Assembly (NCBI RefSeq): GCF_002688565.1
Contig: NZ_CP024011.1
Span: 2,046,001 to 2,110,000 of the forward strand
Length of the DNA stretch: 64,000 nucleotides
Reading direction: 5' to 3'
Origin: Acinetobacter sp. LoGeW2-3
GTDB lineage: Bacteria; Pseudomonadota; Gammaproteobacteria; Pseudomonadales; Moraxellaceae
Shown here: in pieces, positions 47,286 to 56,097 of the stretch
How the letters are laid out: each line of letters opens with the position of its first letter
Numbering within the stretch: the first letter of the stretch is position 1
Notes under the pieces: model-generated
The model's input: only the letters and a program-made list of their open reading frames with translations
The model's database searches: none
What the model was told of the DNA's origin: nothing
Position numbers and translations under genes: made by a program

Positions 47286-47795
47286 ATGGCAAATAAAACA
47301 AATATGGGAATTGGGGCAGTCATCGCACTTCTGGTTGCTGCCTATTTAGGACTAGATCTATCTGAGTCCAAGCAACAGACTAATACTTTTGCACCTGCAC
47401 AGGAAAGCACTGAACAACGAAACCAACAGTCTAATCGTTCAAGTCGTAGTACGGTAGATACTGATGTTGCACGAATTCAACAGGCTTATCAGCAAAGACA
47501 AAGTGATATTCAAGTTCAGGGTGCTGGTGAAGTGATTGCTGTATTAGAAGATGATAATGAAGGCTCTCGTCATCAGAAATTTATTTTAGAACTAGAAAAT
47601 GGTCATACTGTATTGGTAGCTCATAATATCGATCTGGCGCTACGAATCGACAATATCCAGATAGGTGATCAGGTCGAATTTTATGGTGAATATGAATATA
47701 GCGACAAGGGCGGAGTGATTCATTGGACCCATCATGATCCAAACCGTAAACATGTCGATGGCTGGCTAAAATATCAAGGAAGAACCTATCAATAA
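47286..47795 (+). CDS. DUF3465 family protein
   Basis: A 169-residue protein with an N-terminal membrane anchor or uncleaved signal (MGIGAVIALLVAAYLGLDL), a Gln/Ser-rich linker, and a small beta-domain matching DUF3465: DDNEGSRHQKFILELENGHTV, VAHNIDLA and GGVIHWTHHDP. It probably acts at the periplasmic face. AGGGAGGAG lies before the ATG. Function unknown. Confidence 0.82.
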   Translation: MANKTNMGIGAVIALLVAAYLGLDLSESKQQTNTFAPAQESTEQRNQQSNRSSRSTVDTDVARIQQAYQQRQSDIQVQGAGEVIAVLEDDNEGSRHQKFILELENGHTVLVAHNIDLALRIDNIQIGDQVEFYGEYEYSDKGGVIHWTHHDPNRKHVDGWLKYQGRTYQ

Positions 47796-47828
47796 GGTTC
47801 TTCCAATTGAATAAATCGAACAATAGCG

Positions 47829-48284
47829 CTAAATGCGCTTCATTTCGCTTATCTGGCGACTTTTCCAAAAAGGAAGTACTTTGCCTAAATAGGCATCCAT
47901 GCACCAAATCGGGCCAATGAGAAGGAATTGAAGGTCTTTAAAGAACGAAGGCTTTTTTCCTTCCACTTTATGACCATAAAACTGACCGATCCAGGCAAAA
48001 ACAAACAGCCCGATATAAAAACCGGCACCCACTGGCAGAATCCAGATCAACCAGGCCATGACTAAAGTCAGCGCTGCCATGGCAACCGCCAATACAATAT
48101 CTAGACGGGTATAGAAAACCATTGCCAGGACCAACAATAATGCAGTCAGTAACGCACTGAAGTGGGCAATAATTCCAATAATAGAAAAATAGATGGTGGG
48201 AACACAGACCCAGTGGATCAGTTTGTTGGTTTTGTTCTGATGGCTTTCGCTGTATTCGTCAAACCATTCCGTAACAGTTTTCAT
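47829..48284 (-). CDS. Mpo1-like (DUF962) membrane protein
   Basis: A 151-residue protein with about four membrane segments. The N-terminal WFDEYSESHQNKTNKLIHWVCVP and the later FAWIGQFYGHKVEGKKPSF carry the conserved histidines of the Mpo1/DUF962 family, some of which are iron-dependent dioxygenases acting on 2-hydroxy fatty acids. The bacterial substrate is unknown. It converges on the DUF3465 gene. Confidence 0.83.
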   Translation of the reverse strand: MKTVTEWFDEYSESHQNKTNKLIHWVCVPTIYFSIIGIIAHFSALLTALLLVLAMVFYTRLDIVLAVAMAALTLVMAWLIWILPVGAGFYIGLFVFAWIGQFYGHKVEGKKPSFFKDLQFLLIGPIWCMDAYLGKVLPFWKSRQISEMKRI

Positions 48285-48461
48285 TTTCCACTCCCGGTTC
48301 TTCTATTTATTTAAAATATAAAGCAGAACGGGGTAGTGGTCAAAATTCACTCGTCAGGAAGTCAGCGTACTGGAAAATGACCAATAGACGAGCAGAGCGG
48401 ATAAGAGCAGTAACAGCACAGCTGAAATAAGTTCAAATTTAAGCACAATGAATAGTCCATA

Positions 48462-48488
48462 AAAAAAGCCACATGATCTGTGGCTTCT
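48462..48488 (-). terminator. Terminator of the rlpA-like gene
   Basis: AGCCACA-GATCA-TGTGGCT followed on minus by seven T. Confidence 0.88.
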
Positions 48489-48514
48489 AGTCAAATGCGT
48501 TAATAAGCTAAATC

Positions 48515-49126
48515 TTAAGAGTTCGGCCCTTGTACGCGCTCGATACTGACTTTAGCAGTACCGGCATTGGTGATGCCAATTTGCTTCGCTGCACCATAAG
48601 ATAAATCAAGAACACGGTTACCATGGAATGGACCACGGTCATTAACTTTCACGACCACACTCTTGCCATTGTTCTTGTTGGTCACACGAATGTAACAGTT
48701 CAATGGCAGGCTACGGTGAGCTGCAGTCATACCATTCATGTCGAAAGTTTCACCGCTAGCCGTTTTACGACCATGGAACTGACGACCATACCAAGACGCT
48801 GTACCGGTCTGGCTGAATTTACGAACGGTGTTGGAAGCAACTGTGTTCAGTTTTTCAATCACTGAAGGCTCTTCTTCAGGGATTTCAATTTTTGCTGCAA
48901 TCGTTTCACGACGAACTTTATCGCCAGAACGCTCAGTGATTGAAAGGCTGCTTAAATTTGTAAAGTTTGAATTGAAGCTTTGAGCTTCACGATTCAGAAC
49001 ACGTGTCGCAACACGTGAACGGTCATGATCGTTGTTCAACGATGATGACTGGACCAATTCTGCCTGCGACTGCGTTAGCGTAACGGTCGTGGCAATGGCC
49101 ATTAAGTATTTGATTGAAGAATGCAT
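48515..49126 (-). CDS. rlpA: RlpA-family septal ring protein
   Basis: A 203-residue exported protein with a double-psi beta-barrel. The signal peptide MHSSIKYLMAIATTVTLTQS ends near QAEL; there is no lipobox, so it differs from the lipoprotein RlpA of E. coli. The barrel (GTASWYGRQFHGRKTASGE, then RVTNKN, VNDRGPF and VLDLSYGAAKQIG) has the conserved His and Asp. There is no SPOR domain. GGAGT precedes the ATG at 49126. Some members are lytic transglycosylases acting on denuded glycans. Confidence 0.87.
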   Translation of the reverse strand: MHSSIKYLMAIATTVTLTQSQAELVQSSSLNNDHDRSRVATRVLNREAQSFNSNFTNLSSLSITERSGDKVRRETIAAKIEIPEEEPSVIEKLNTVASNTVRKFSQTGTASWYGRQFHGRKTASGETFDMNGMTAAHRSLPLNCYIRVTNKNNGKSVVVKVNDRGPFHGNRVLDLSYGAAKQIGITNAGTAKVSIERVQGPNS

Positions 49127-49406
49127 CGAATCAACTCCTAGCAGCGGGTTCAAAAGGTTAATCTAAAGTGCTGAAAAACCAAGTAAACGAGCCTGATATT
49201 TAACTTATGCAACTACACTTGACGAAATGGATAATATTCATGCGGGCAATAGCCTGTCTAGTCTTTAATTAAAATAGTCTTGAAAAGCACACAAAATAAA
49301 CAATAAGTGGTTAAAAAATGATCAAAAATGTAACAAGATATGAAAAAAGTCCAGAATTTGAACTATTTTCCATAAAAAATTGTTGACTTTTGTGTCTTGC
49401 GTTAAA

Positions 49407-49426
49407 AAAGAGCCTTATCGGCTCAC
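49407..49426 (-). terminator. Terminator overlapping the mltB stop
   Basis: GAGCC-GATA-AGGCTC then six T on minus; the stem includes the last codons of the gene. Confidence 0.75.
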
Positions 49427-50416
49427 GATTTCTGTACCTAACAACCACAAAGCAGTCGCGTACATTCGGCTGCGATTATAGGTGGTAATCACCTGAAAAT
49501 TTGGATAAGTAATGTAGTAAATCGATCCATAATTTTCTTGCAATTGAATGACATTGACCAAATCCAGATCGTCAATTTTTACGATCGGATTCATCGGACT
49601 AATACCTTGAGTTTTTAATACACCATATGGTGTAGGTTGGGCCAGATCTTTGGCAATCACCGTATCCGGATTTGAACCGGTATAACGGGCAGGAAAGGCG
49701 ATTGGCTGATTACGCTGCCAACCATGATTAGCCAGATAATTGGCAATAGAACCAATGGCATCGGCTGCTGAATTGCGCAGGTCAATATGACCATTGCCAT
49801 CATAGTCCACACCGAACTTGGTGATGTTACTTGGCATGAATTGCGGATAACCCACCGCACCTGCATAAGAACCCACTACAGATGATGTTGAAATGCCATC
49901 CTTATAGGACCATGCAATCAATGCAGAAAGCTCATCCTGGAAGTATTCATTGCGGCGGTCCCCATTAAATGCAAGGGTAGCGAGTGCATCACGGGTAATA
50001 AAAGAGCCTTTATTGCTGCCAAAACCGGTTTCTACCCCCAGAATTCCGAGAATAATCGCCTGTGGTACACCAAACTGCTGTTCAGCACGATTCAGGGTAT
50101 CCGCATACTGCTGTTTAAAGCGTACCCCACGCTGAATAGTACTCTCAGCCAGGAAATTGGTTTTGTAGCTATACCACGGTTTAGATTCGCCTGGACGGCT
50201 CATGATGCTCAGTACATTGGGCAAATTACGTGTGCCATTCATGGACCAGTCAATCTGTTCACTGCTTAAACCATACTGTTGCATGGTTTTGATTTTAAAA
50301 GCGGAATAAGAAGGATGGGCCTGGAAATCATTGGCTTGGCTAAGGCCACTAAAACTTAGTGCAGCGAGTACTAGAGAAAGTTGTTTAAGTTTTTTATAAA
50401 AATGTGGTTTTAACAT
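49415..50416 (-). CDS. mltB: Lytic murein transglycosylase B
   Basis: A 333-residue periplasmic muramidase. The signal peptide MLKPHFYKKLKQLSLVLAAL is cleaved near SQA-ND; there is no lipobox. The catalytic Glu is in GVETGFGSNKGSF, and VGYPQFMPSNITKFGVDYDGNGHIDL is the MltB block with an EF-hand-like loop. The ATG at 50416 gives the best signal peptide; a longer frame starts at 50461. Confidence 0.92.
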   Translation of the reverse strand: MLKPHFYKKLKQLSLVLAALSFSGLSQANDFQAHPSYSAFKIKTMQQYGLSSEQIDWSMNGTRNLPNVLSIMSRPGESKPWYSYKTNFLAESTIQRGVRFKQQYADTLNRAEQQFGVPQAIILGILGVETGFGSNKGSFITRDALATLAFNGDRRNEYFQDELSALIAWSYKDGISTSSVVGSYAGAVGYPQFMPSNITKFGVDYDGNGHIDLRNSAADAIGSIANYLANHGWQRNQPIAFPARYTGSNPDTVIAKDLAQPTPYGVLKTQGISPMNPIVKIDDLDLVNVIQLQENYGSIYYITYPNFQVITTYNRSRMYATALWLLGTEIVSR

Positions 50417-50670
50417 CTGACAGTGATTTCCAATTTCATGAATGAGTTGGCAATAGGGCATGCTGCAGTTCTATTTATGCCTGAAAAAAGAGGCAAAAAA
50501 AATCAATAAAATCTTGTAAACAGAACACAATTGCTCAGAACCATTAAAGATAACATTGACTGGATAATGACATCCAATTGCTTTGACAAAAAAAGACAAA
50601 GCATGGTTATTTTTGACGCATTTTTCCTGTGAATATGGATTTACTGTAACAAGCTATTTCATAGGCAATA

Positions 50671-50700
50671 AAAAAGCCTGACATCAGTCAGGCTTTTTTT
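50671..50700 (-). terminator. Terminator of the exporter-queF unit
   Basis: AGCCTGAC-ATCA-GTCAGGCT followed on minus by A/T-rich DNA; the plus side also carries a T run. Confidence 0.85.
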
Positions 50701-50711
50701 ATCAACTTATA

Positions 50712-51362
50712 TTAAGGATAGAACAAAGTATCGTGGTATTCCGCCATTGCCTTTAGCTCATCCTTGTTCAATTTCAGGATGATTTTATCTGTAGCAATGT
50801 TAACTGCCTTAATCACCGCAGAAGCGCCGATATCGGCAGCCTTACGTTTAATCATGCCCAGATCCAGGGTTTTATTGAAATCGACCATGAAATGACGCAC
50901 AGTCGCTTCGCCAAACTCTTTATAGAGATTGCTTAGTGTCTGTTTATCGATGTCATTCCCAGCTTTCACCTCAGCAAATTGATGCTTCAGATTGGTTACC
51001 AGATTAGCTTCCAGAGATTCACCGATGCGGAAGTTGCCTTCAGGATCCTTAAACAGACTGCGTTCAGAAAAGGCAATGGATTCACGGACCACATCATTGG
51101 AAGCTTTACCCAATAACTGTTTGAGTAAAACTGCCACGGTGGACTTTATATATCCCGCCAATTTTTCCGCAGTTTCACGCTTATCACTTGCCGGGAACTT
51201 GCGTACAAGTTCGGTCAAAATGGCATCGATGATCTCATCATTGATCATCAATGCCGTCTTGTCACGAAGTGGATACAGCGGTTCGCTGGAGTTTTTATTT
51301 TTCTGTGCAGTCTGAATTGTATTTAAAAGTTCTGCTGAAGGAATAAATCCAAAAAAAGGCAT
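50712..51362 (-). CDS. Conserved hypothetical protein
   Basis: A 216-residue soluble, mostly helical and lysine-rich protein I cannot name. It has no signal or membrane segment. Stretches such as KFPASDKRETAEKLAGYI and NLYKEFGEATVRHFMVDFNK look like a helical bundle. It is the last gene of the ABC-queF unit, 19 bp after queF. Confidence 0.72.
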   Translation of the reverse strand: MPFFGFIPSAELLNTIQTAQKNKNSSEPLYPLRDKTALMINDEIIDAILTELVRKFPASDKRETAEKLAGYIKSTVAVLLKQLLGKASNDVVRESIAFSERSLFKDPEGNFRIGESLEANLVTNLKHQFAEVKAGNDIDKQTLSNLYKEFGEATVRHFMVDFNKTLDLGMIKRKAADIGASAVIKAVNIATDKIILKLNKDELKAMAEYHDTLFYP

Positions 51363-51381
51363 CGCTAAACCTCAATGTTTT

Positions 51382-52197
51382 TTATTGTCGCGCTAAACGA
51401 ATAGGGCGAGGCATCCATGTAATGTCCGATACACGACAAGGGTTGATATCCAATCCACCACGGCGTGTATAGGTCGCATATACCATCAACTTTTCAGGTT
51501 TCAGATTTTGCCAGATATCGGCAAACATCTGTTCCACACATTGTTCGTGGAAACCGTTATGCTGACGGTAAGAAATAATATAAGCCAAAATACTCTTATA
51601 ACAAGGTTTCTTACCTTGATAGCGTATAAATACTGTACCCCAGTCCGGTTGTCCAGTGACTGGGCAGTTACTTCTTAATAAATGTGAATAAAGCTGAACT
51701 TCGACCTGTTCATCGCTTTCATGATCCAGTGCTAATAACGTCGCATCAGGATGATTTTCCAGACGTTCTGGAGTTAAGTCATCCAGACAAATGCCTTCCG
51801 GCTTGGAAATGTCCAGATCATCGACATGGAATAGATCTAACTTCACATCGGCTTCAGCAGCTTTGGAAAGATCTTGTTCTACAGTCGTAATAAAAGCTTG
51901 TTTAGACTCAAACTTGGCAAAGTTCAGGCTGTTGAAATACAGCTTAAGAGATTTAGATTCAATCAAGTTAGGAGAAGATGCCGGTAAGGTCATGCGGCCA
52001 ATCGCCACTTGGGGCACACCGGTAGCATTTAACCAGGAAATTTCAAAAATATGCCACCAGTCTTTGCCTTGTTGAATGGCTTCAACATGGGCATATTTTT
52101 CACGCGCAGGCGCACGTGAGATGGGGTACAGAATCTCCGGTTGATATTCTGTTGGATAGTTGGTGTCTTTACCAAGAAGAGAATGTTCTACACTCAT
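51382..52197 (-). CDS. queF: NADPH-dependent 7-cyano-7-deazaguanine reductase, YqcD type
   Basis: A 271-residue bimodular QueF, which reduces preQ0 to preQ1, the step after QueC. The catalytic cysteine lies in RSNCPVTGQPDWGT near residue 178, and ESKSLKLYFNSLN near 80 is the QueF motif. Its first base overlaps the stop of the upstream permease gene. The size matches the long, E. coli-type subfamily. Confidence 0.96.
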   Translation of the reverse strand: MSVEHSLLGKDTNYPTEYQPEILYPISRAPAREKYAHVEAIQQGKDWWHIFEISWLNATGVPQVAIGRMTLPASSPNLIESKSLKLYFNSLNFAKFESKQAFITTVEQDLSKAAEADVKLDLFHVDDLDISKPEGICLDDLTPERLENHPDATLLALDHESDEQVEVQLYSHLLRSNCPVTGQPDWGTVFIRYQGKKPCYKSILAYIISYRQHNGFHEQCVEQMFADIWQNLKPEKLMVYATYTRRGGLDINPCRVSDITWMPRPIRLARQ

Positions 52198-52970
52198 TAT
52201 TCACGCATTCCTGAACCACGAGACAATAAATAGTAAGCAATACCGTATAACACAGCACACCAGAAGGTAATCACAGCCAATGAAATAGACACATTGACAT
52301 CGCTATGACCTAAAATGCCGAAACGGAATGCATTCACCATATAGACGATCGGGTTAACTAAAGAGAGATTTTGCCAAAAAGGGCTTAAGACGCTGATGGC
52401 ATAGAATACACCACCTAAATAAGTCAAGGGAGTTAGCACAAAAGTCGGGATAATCGAGATGTCATCAAAAGATTTGGCATAGACCGCATTGATAAAGCCG
52501 CCCAATGAAAACAGTAGTGAGGTCACCAGTACTGTATATATAGTCACGAACCAGTTGGTAATATATAAGTCAGTAAAAAACAGACTCATGCTGGTCACAA
52601 TAATGGCTACTAAGATGCCACGGGCCACACCGCCTAAAACATAACCCCAAAGGATTGCATGTAGTGGTACCGGACTCATGATTAGTTCTTCAATGCTCTT
52701 TTGGAATTTAGAGCTAAAGAAACTGGAAGATACGTTGGCATAACTATTGGTAATCACCGCCATCATAATCAGGCCGGGCACAATAAACTGCATATAACTA
52801 AAGCCGCCCATTTCACCAATACGTGAACCAACCAGATTACCAAAGATCACGAAATATAAAGTCATGGTAATCGCAGGTGGCAGTAATGTCTGCGGCCAGA
52901 TCCGCATAAAACGACGAATTTCTTTATGAATAATAGTATAGAGAGCAACACCAAGTTGATTTAAATTCAT
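52197..52970 (-). CDS. ABC-2 type transporter permease (YadH-like)
   Basis: A 257-residue permease with six membrane segments, including FSYMQFIVPGLIMMAVITNSY, an ABC-2 signature. Size and pairing match E. coli YadH. Its start overlaps the stop of the ATPase gene by four bases. Substrate unknown. Confidence 0.9.
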   Translation of the reverse strand: MNLNQLGVALYTIIHKEIRRFMRIWPQTLLPPAITMTLYFVIFGNLVGSRIGEMGGFSYMQFIVPGLIMMAVITNSYANVSSSFFSSKFQKSIEELIMSPVPLHAILWGYVLGGVARGILVAIIVTSMSLFFTDLYITNWFVTIYTVLVTSLLFSLGGFINAVYAKSFDDISIIPTFVLTPLTYLGGVFYAISVLSPFWQNLSLVNPIVYMVNAFRFGILGHSDVNVSISLAVITFWCAVLYGIAYYLLSRGSGMRE

Positions 52971-53902
52971 TGCGCAGCTCCATCGAGGTTTTTCTCAACC
53001 ATTTTCACAAACAATTCTTCAAGACGATTGGATTTATTACGCATACTACGCACTTTAATATTTTGCGATTCCAGTAACTGGAACAGATCATTCATGCTGT
53101 GCGCCTTATCCAAGGTGATTTCTAAGGTCACAGGATCAACCAGATTAAACTTCACACCAATAATGTCGAGATGAAGTGGTTCAATCGGCTCAGCCAAATC
53201 AAAGATAAAAGATTCTTCATTCAGCTGATTCAAGAAATTCTTCATGGTGGTATCTTCTTTGATCACACCACGGTCAATGATCGCAATCCGGCGGCACAGC
53301 ATTTCTGCTTCTTCCAGATAATGTGTGGTGAGAATAATCGAAGTCCCTTTATTATTCATCTCATTCAGGAAGTCCCACATCGAGCGACGCAGCTCAATAT
53401 CGACACCTGCGGTGGGTTCATCGAGAATGAGAAGCTTAGGTTCATGCATCATGGCGCGGGCAATCATTAGACGACGTTTCATCCCGCCAGAGAGCATACG
53501 TGCTTGTGTAGAGCGTTTTTCCCACAATCCCAGTTTATTCAAATATTCTTCAGCACGTTCTTGGGCAATCTTCTTTGGAATACCGTAATAACCTGCTTGA
53601 GTCACCAGAATGTCAAATGTCTTCTCAAACTGGGCAAAGTTAAATTCTTGGGGTACCACGCCTAAACATTGTTTGGCTTCAGAAGGGTGGGTATCCAGGT
53701 TGTGACCGAAAATCTCAACAGTTCCAGAGGTCTTTTTTGTTAATGAACTAATGATGCTGATAGTCGTTGACTTACCTGCACCATTCGGACCGAGCAGGGC
53801 ATAAAACTCACCCTCTGGTACATCCAGATTAATACCTTTTAATGCTTGAAAGCCATTTCGATAGGTCTTTGACAAATCCCTTAAGGTCAATGCATCAGTC
53901 AT
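52967..53902 (-). CDS. ABC transporter ATPase (YadG-like)
   Basis: A 311-residue ATPase: Walker A GPNGAGKST near residue 39, signature MLSGGMKRRL near 138, Walker B LLILDEPTAGVD near 158, switch His in LTTHYLEEAE. The C-terminal 80 residues are an accessory domain seen in YadG-type exporters. First gene of an ATPase-permease-queF-hypothetical operon. Confidence 0.92.
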   Translation of the reverse strand: MTDALTLRDLSKTYRNGFQALKGINLDVPEGEFYALLGPNGAGKSTTISIISSLTKKTSGTVEIFGHNLDTHPSEAKQCLGVVPQEFNFAQFEKTFDILVTQAGYYGIPKKIAQERAEEYLNKLGLWEKRSTQARMLSGGMKRRLMIARAMMHEPKLLILDEPTAGVDIELRRSMWDFLNEMNNKGTSIILTTHYLEEAEMLCRRIAIIDRGVIKEDTTMKNFLNQLNEESFIFDLAEPIEPLHLDIIGVKFNLVDPVTLEITLDKAHSMNDLFQLLESQNIKVRSMRNKSNRLEELFVKMVEKNLDGAAQ

Positions 53903-54044
53903 GGAGATCTCAAATGGTGAAAAATTGAGATATTGTGAGTGATCTGCATAAATAAGCCAAGTGATTGAGTGGGAATTCTTTTATAAAGGTGTGAGAAGAT
54001 TGTTCAAAGCATAGACACTAAAATCACTGACTTATATATAGTTG

Positions 54045-54072
54045 TTTACCTTATGCGATTTTTTGTTATGAT
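54045..54072 (+). promoter_or_regulatory. Candidate promoter of tRNA-Arg
   Basis: TTTACC, 16-bp spacer, TATGAT, 20 bp before the tRNA. Confidence 0.5.
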
Positions 54073-54091
54073 GTGCGCACTCCTCATATAA

Positions 54092-54167
54092 GCGCTCATA
54101 GCTCAACTGGATAGAGTACAGGTCTCCGAAGCCTGTGGCGTGGGTTCGAGTCCCGCTGGGCGCACCA
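54092..54167 (+). tRNA. tRNA-Arg (anticodon CCG), likely prophage attachment site
   Basis: A complete cloverleaf: acceptor GCGCTCA / TGGGCGC, anticodon loop CTCCGAA, T-arm GGTTCGAGTCC, encoded CCA. Prophage DNA begins right after it. The 3' end is the probable attL/attR core; the second copy must lie outside the window. Confidence 0.95.
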
Positions 54168-54875
54168 GATTCTTATATCTATAAAGAAGATCAGTAATAA
54201 GTAATTAACTGATTTTTAAAGGGAATGAAGATATATCCCTGTTTATAGAGAACACTTTAATTTACGTGTTAATGACTGATTTATTCCCAAATCATTCCCA
54301 CGTAAAGAATGAAAAACGAGTGAAAAACATCAAAAACCCTTTATTTGAGAATCCTAAAAAATAAATAGGGGGTATATGTTTTTTGAGGTAATAAAGTAAT
54401 ATTTTTATATAAACATAATTAATTCAATAGCTTGCATCGGTTTTAAAAAGTAATAAATAAGTAATATCAAGGTAATAAATTACTGTGTAAAAAAGTGATT
54501 TTTATTTATTTATGTATTTAATAAAATCAATAACTTATAAAATATTACTTCAAAAATTACAAAAAATTACCTTTAAAAGTAATGTGTTTAATTATTTAAA
54601 TTCAGTCACTTGCAAATACTTATTACTTTATTACTTCAATCGTTATCCACTATCTAGAAAAGACATTTTTATATCCTGATTGGCTTTGAAAGTTTCTCTT
54701 GATGTGCTTGAAATGAGGTCGGTGAAATATTTGTTTTGGCTTTTTTTGAAAGATCGTATTTTGTAGTGAAATGCAGTATCAAAAATTTAGCCTAAGCTTT
54801 GAAAGATAGTAATAACGACATGCCTTGGCTTTATTTTCCGTTTTGCTTGGCTCTGCAGTAAATCAGCCACATTTA
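54168..54875. other. Gene-free AT-rich prophage end with AGTAAT array
   Basis: No supported reading frame. Eleven copies of AGTAAT occur on the two strands between 54193 and 54813. Two direct repeats ATTCCCA (54283, 54294) and an inverted GGGAAT (54221) lie near the tRNA and could be integrase arm sites. Confidence 0.6.
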
Positions 54876-54932
54876 GAGCGGGCAGGTGGGGTGGGGCAAC
54901 TGCGCGGGGCTGGGGTGCTGGTGGTACAGTTG
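54876..54932. other. G-rich block, candidate cos site
   Basis: A sharply G-rich stretch (GAGCGGGCAGGTGGGGTGGG..., then GCGCGGGGCTGGGGTGCTGG) in AT-rich DNA, just outside the portal gene. P2 has its cos site in the same place with a similar G-rich core (GGCGAGGCGGGG). Confidence 0.6.
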
Positions 54933-54960
54933 GGAATTCTTCTCATTTATGCTTAATCCA

Positions 54961-54988
54961 ATAAAAAAGCCTGCAATTGCAGGCTTTA
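54961..54988 (-). terminator. Terminator of the leftward portal transcript
   Basis: A perfect AAAGCCTGCAATTGCAGGCTTT palindrome with T runs, 48 bp after the portal stop. Confidence 0.85.
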
Positions 54989-55035
54989 TATTAATTTTGG
55001 TTCCCTTATTAATGAGGGTACCAACATCTATAAAT

Positions 55036-56097
55036 TTATTTCGATTGAATCAATCCATATTCTTTGAACTTAATCACTTCATCACCGGCCCATTCATTGA
55101 ACTGAAGTAGACGTGATTGAAGAGGGGTAATTTCATTGTGATAAAAAACTTCAGTCGCAGATTTGATATCACCGAAGCCACCGGCATTGTTGGGTACAAT
55201 TCCCATGAGCTGTGGCGGGATCCGAAGAGCAGCAAGTGTGTCATCACGAGTAATGGATTTAATATTTGTGAAATCATCCTTAGCTGCAATCTCTGAAGTT
55301 GGAATAACTTGGATACCATCCTTCTTACCATTTGGACTGTAATAAAAAAGATTGCGGAAGTTTCCTGGCCCCTTACTTTCTTTCAATGCAGTACGCAGGG
55401 CGGTGATGTCATTTGGATCACTGGCTGGGTCATTCACGTATAAGATAAAACCGGCATGAGAACCATTGTTGTAATACTTGCGTCTGAATAAAGTCGCTGA
55501 TTCATTTAGCCAGGCACTTTGTAAAGCAGACATATACTCTGGAGTTCCATAAATTTCCTGATCAATATCCGTTTCTCGAATATGACAAATACGGTCTTGA
55601 GCAAATTCATATTCTTCATAGCCACGATGGCCATGGTTTAAATAGAAGTACTGTCCTTTATGTTCTCCAGCACGGGTGTACTTTGCCAATGCTGGCTTAA
55701 ACTCAATTGTATTTTTGAGTCTTGAACGTACATCCTCAACATAAGTATTCCCACACCAGATAAAGTCTAAAGCAATTTGTTCAAATGCTTTACGGCTTAA
55801 ACGGGTATGTGGAATAAATAAATTGGCCAAAAAGTTTCGTTTAAAAATAATTCCACTACTCAAGTAGGGCGTGGATTTCCAGCTTTTAGATAATCCTTCC
55901 AGGCTCACTTGAGGTTCATACCAGCGACCATTGAACCAGCATTCCATATAATTTGATAAATCATGGCCATCCAAAACTGGTACCGCATCACCAAATGAAA
56001 ATGCTTCGGTTTTTTGTGGAATAGATTGCTGTAAAGGTTGAGGTAAAAAGTTTAATGCTGTGTTCATCAAACTTTTAGCTGTTGAAAAAGGATTCAT
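55036..56097 (-). CDS. Q: Phage portal protein, P2 gpQ-like
   Basis: A 353-residue portal of the PBSX/P2 family, forming the ring through which DNA enters the capsid. Typical segments are YMECWFNGRWYEPQVSLEGL, FIPHTRLSRKAFEQIALDF and GNTYVEDV, with RIPPQLMGIVPNNAGGFGDIK toward the C-terminus. It is transcribed leftward after terminase, overlapping it by four bases. Confidence 0.93.
   Translation of the reverse strand: MNPFSTAKSLMNTALNFLPQPLQQSIPQKTEAFSFGDAVPVLDGHDLSNYMECWFNGRWYEPQVSLEGLSKSWKSTPYLSSGIIFKRNFLANLFIPHTRLSRKAFEQIALDFIWCGNTYVEDVRSRLKNTIEFKPALAKYTRAGEHKGQYFYLNHGHRGYEEYEFAQDRICHIRETDIDQEIYGTPEYMSALQSAWLNESATLFRRKYYNNGSHAGFILYVNDPASDPNDITALRTALKESKGPGNFRNLFYYSPNGKKDGIQVIPTSEIAAKDDFTNIKSITRDDTLAALRIPPQLMGIVPNNAGGFGDIKSATEVFYHNEITPLQSRLLQFNEWAGDEVIKFKEYGLIQSK

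Noticed and set aside
54886..55110. A 74-codon frame over the cos-like block
   Set aside because: It crosses the G-rich block and the portal terminator and overlaps the portal 3' end.
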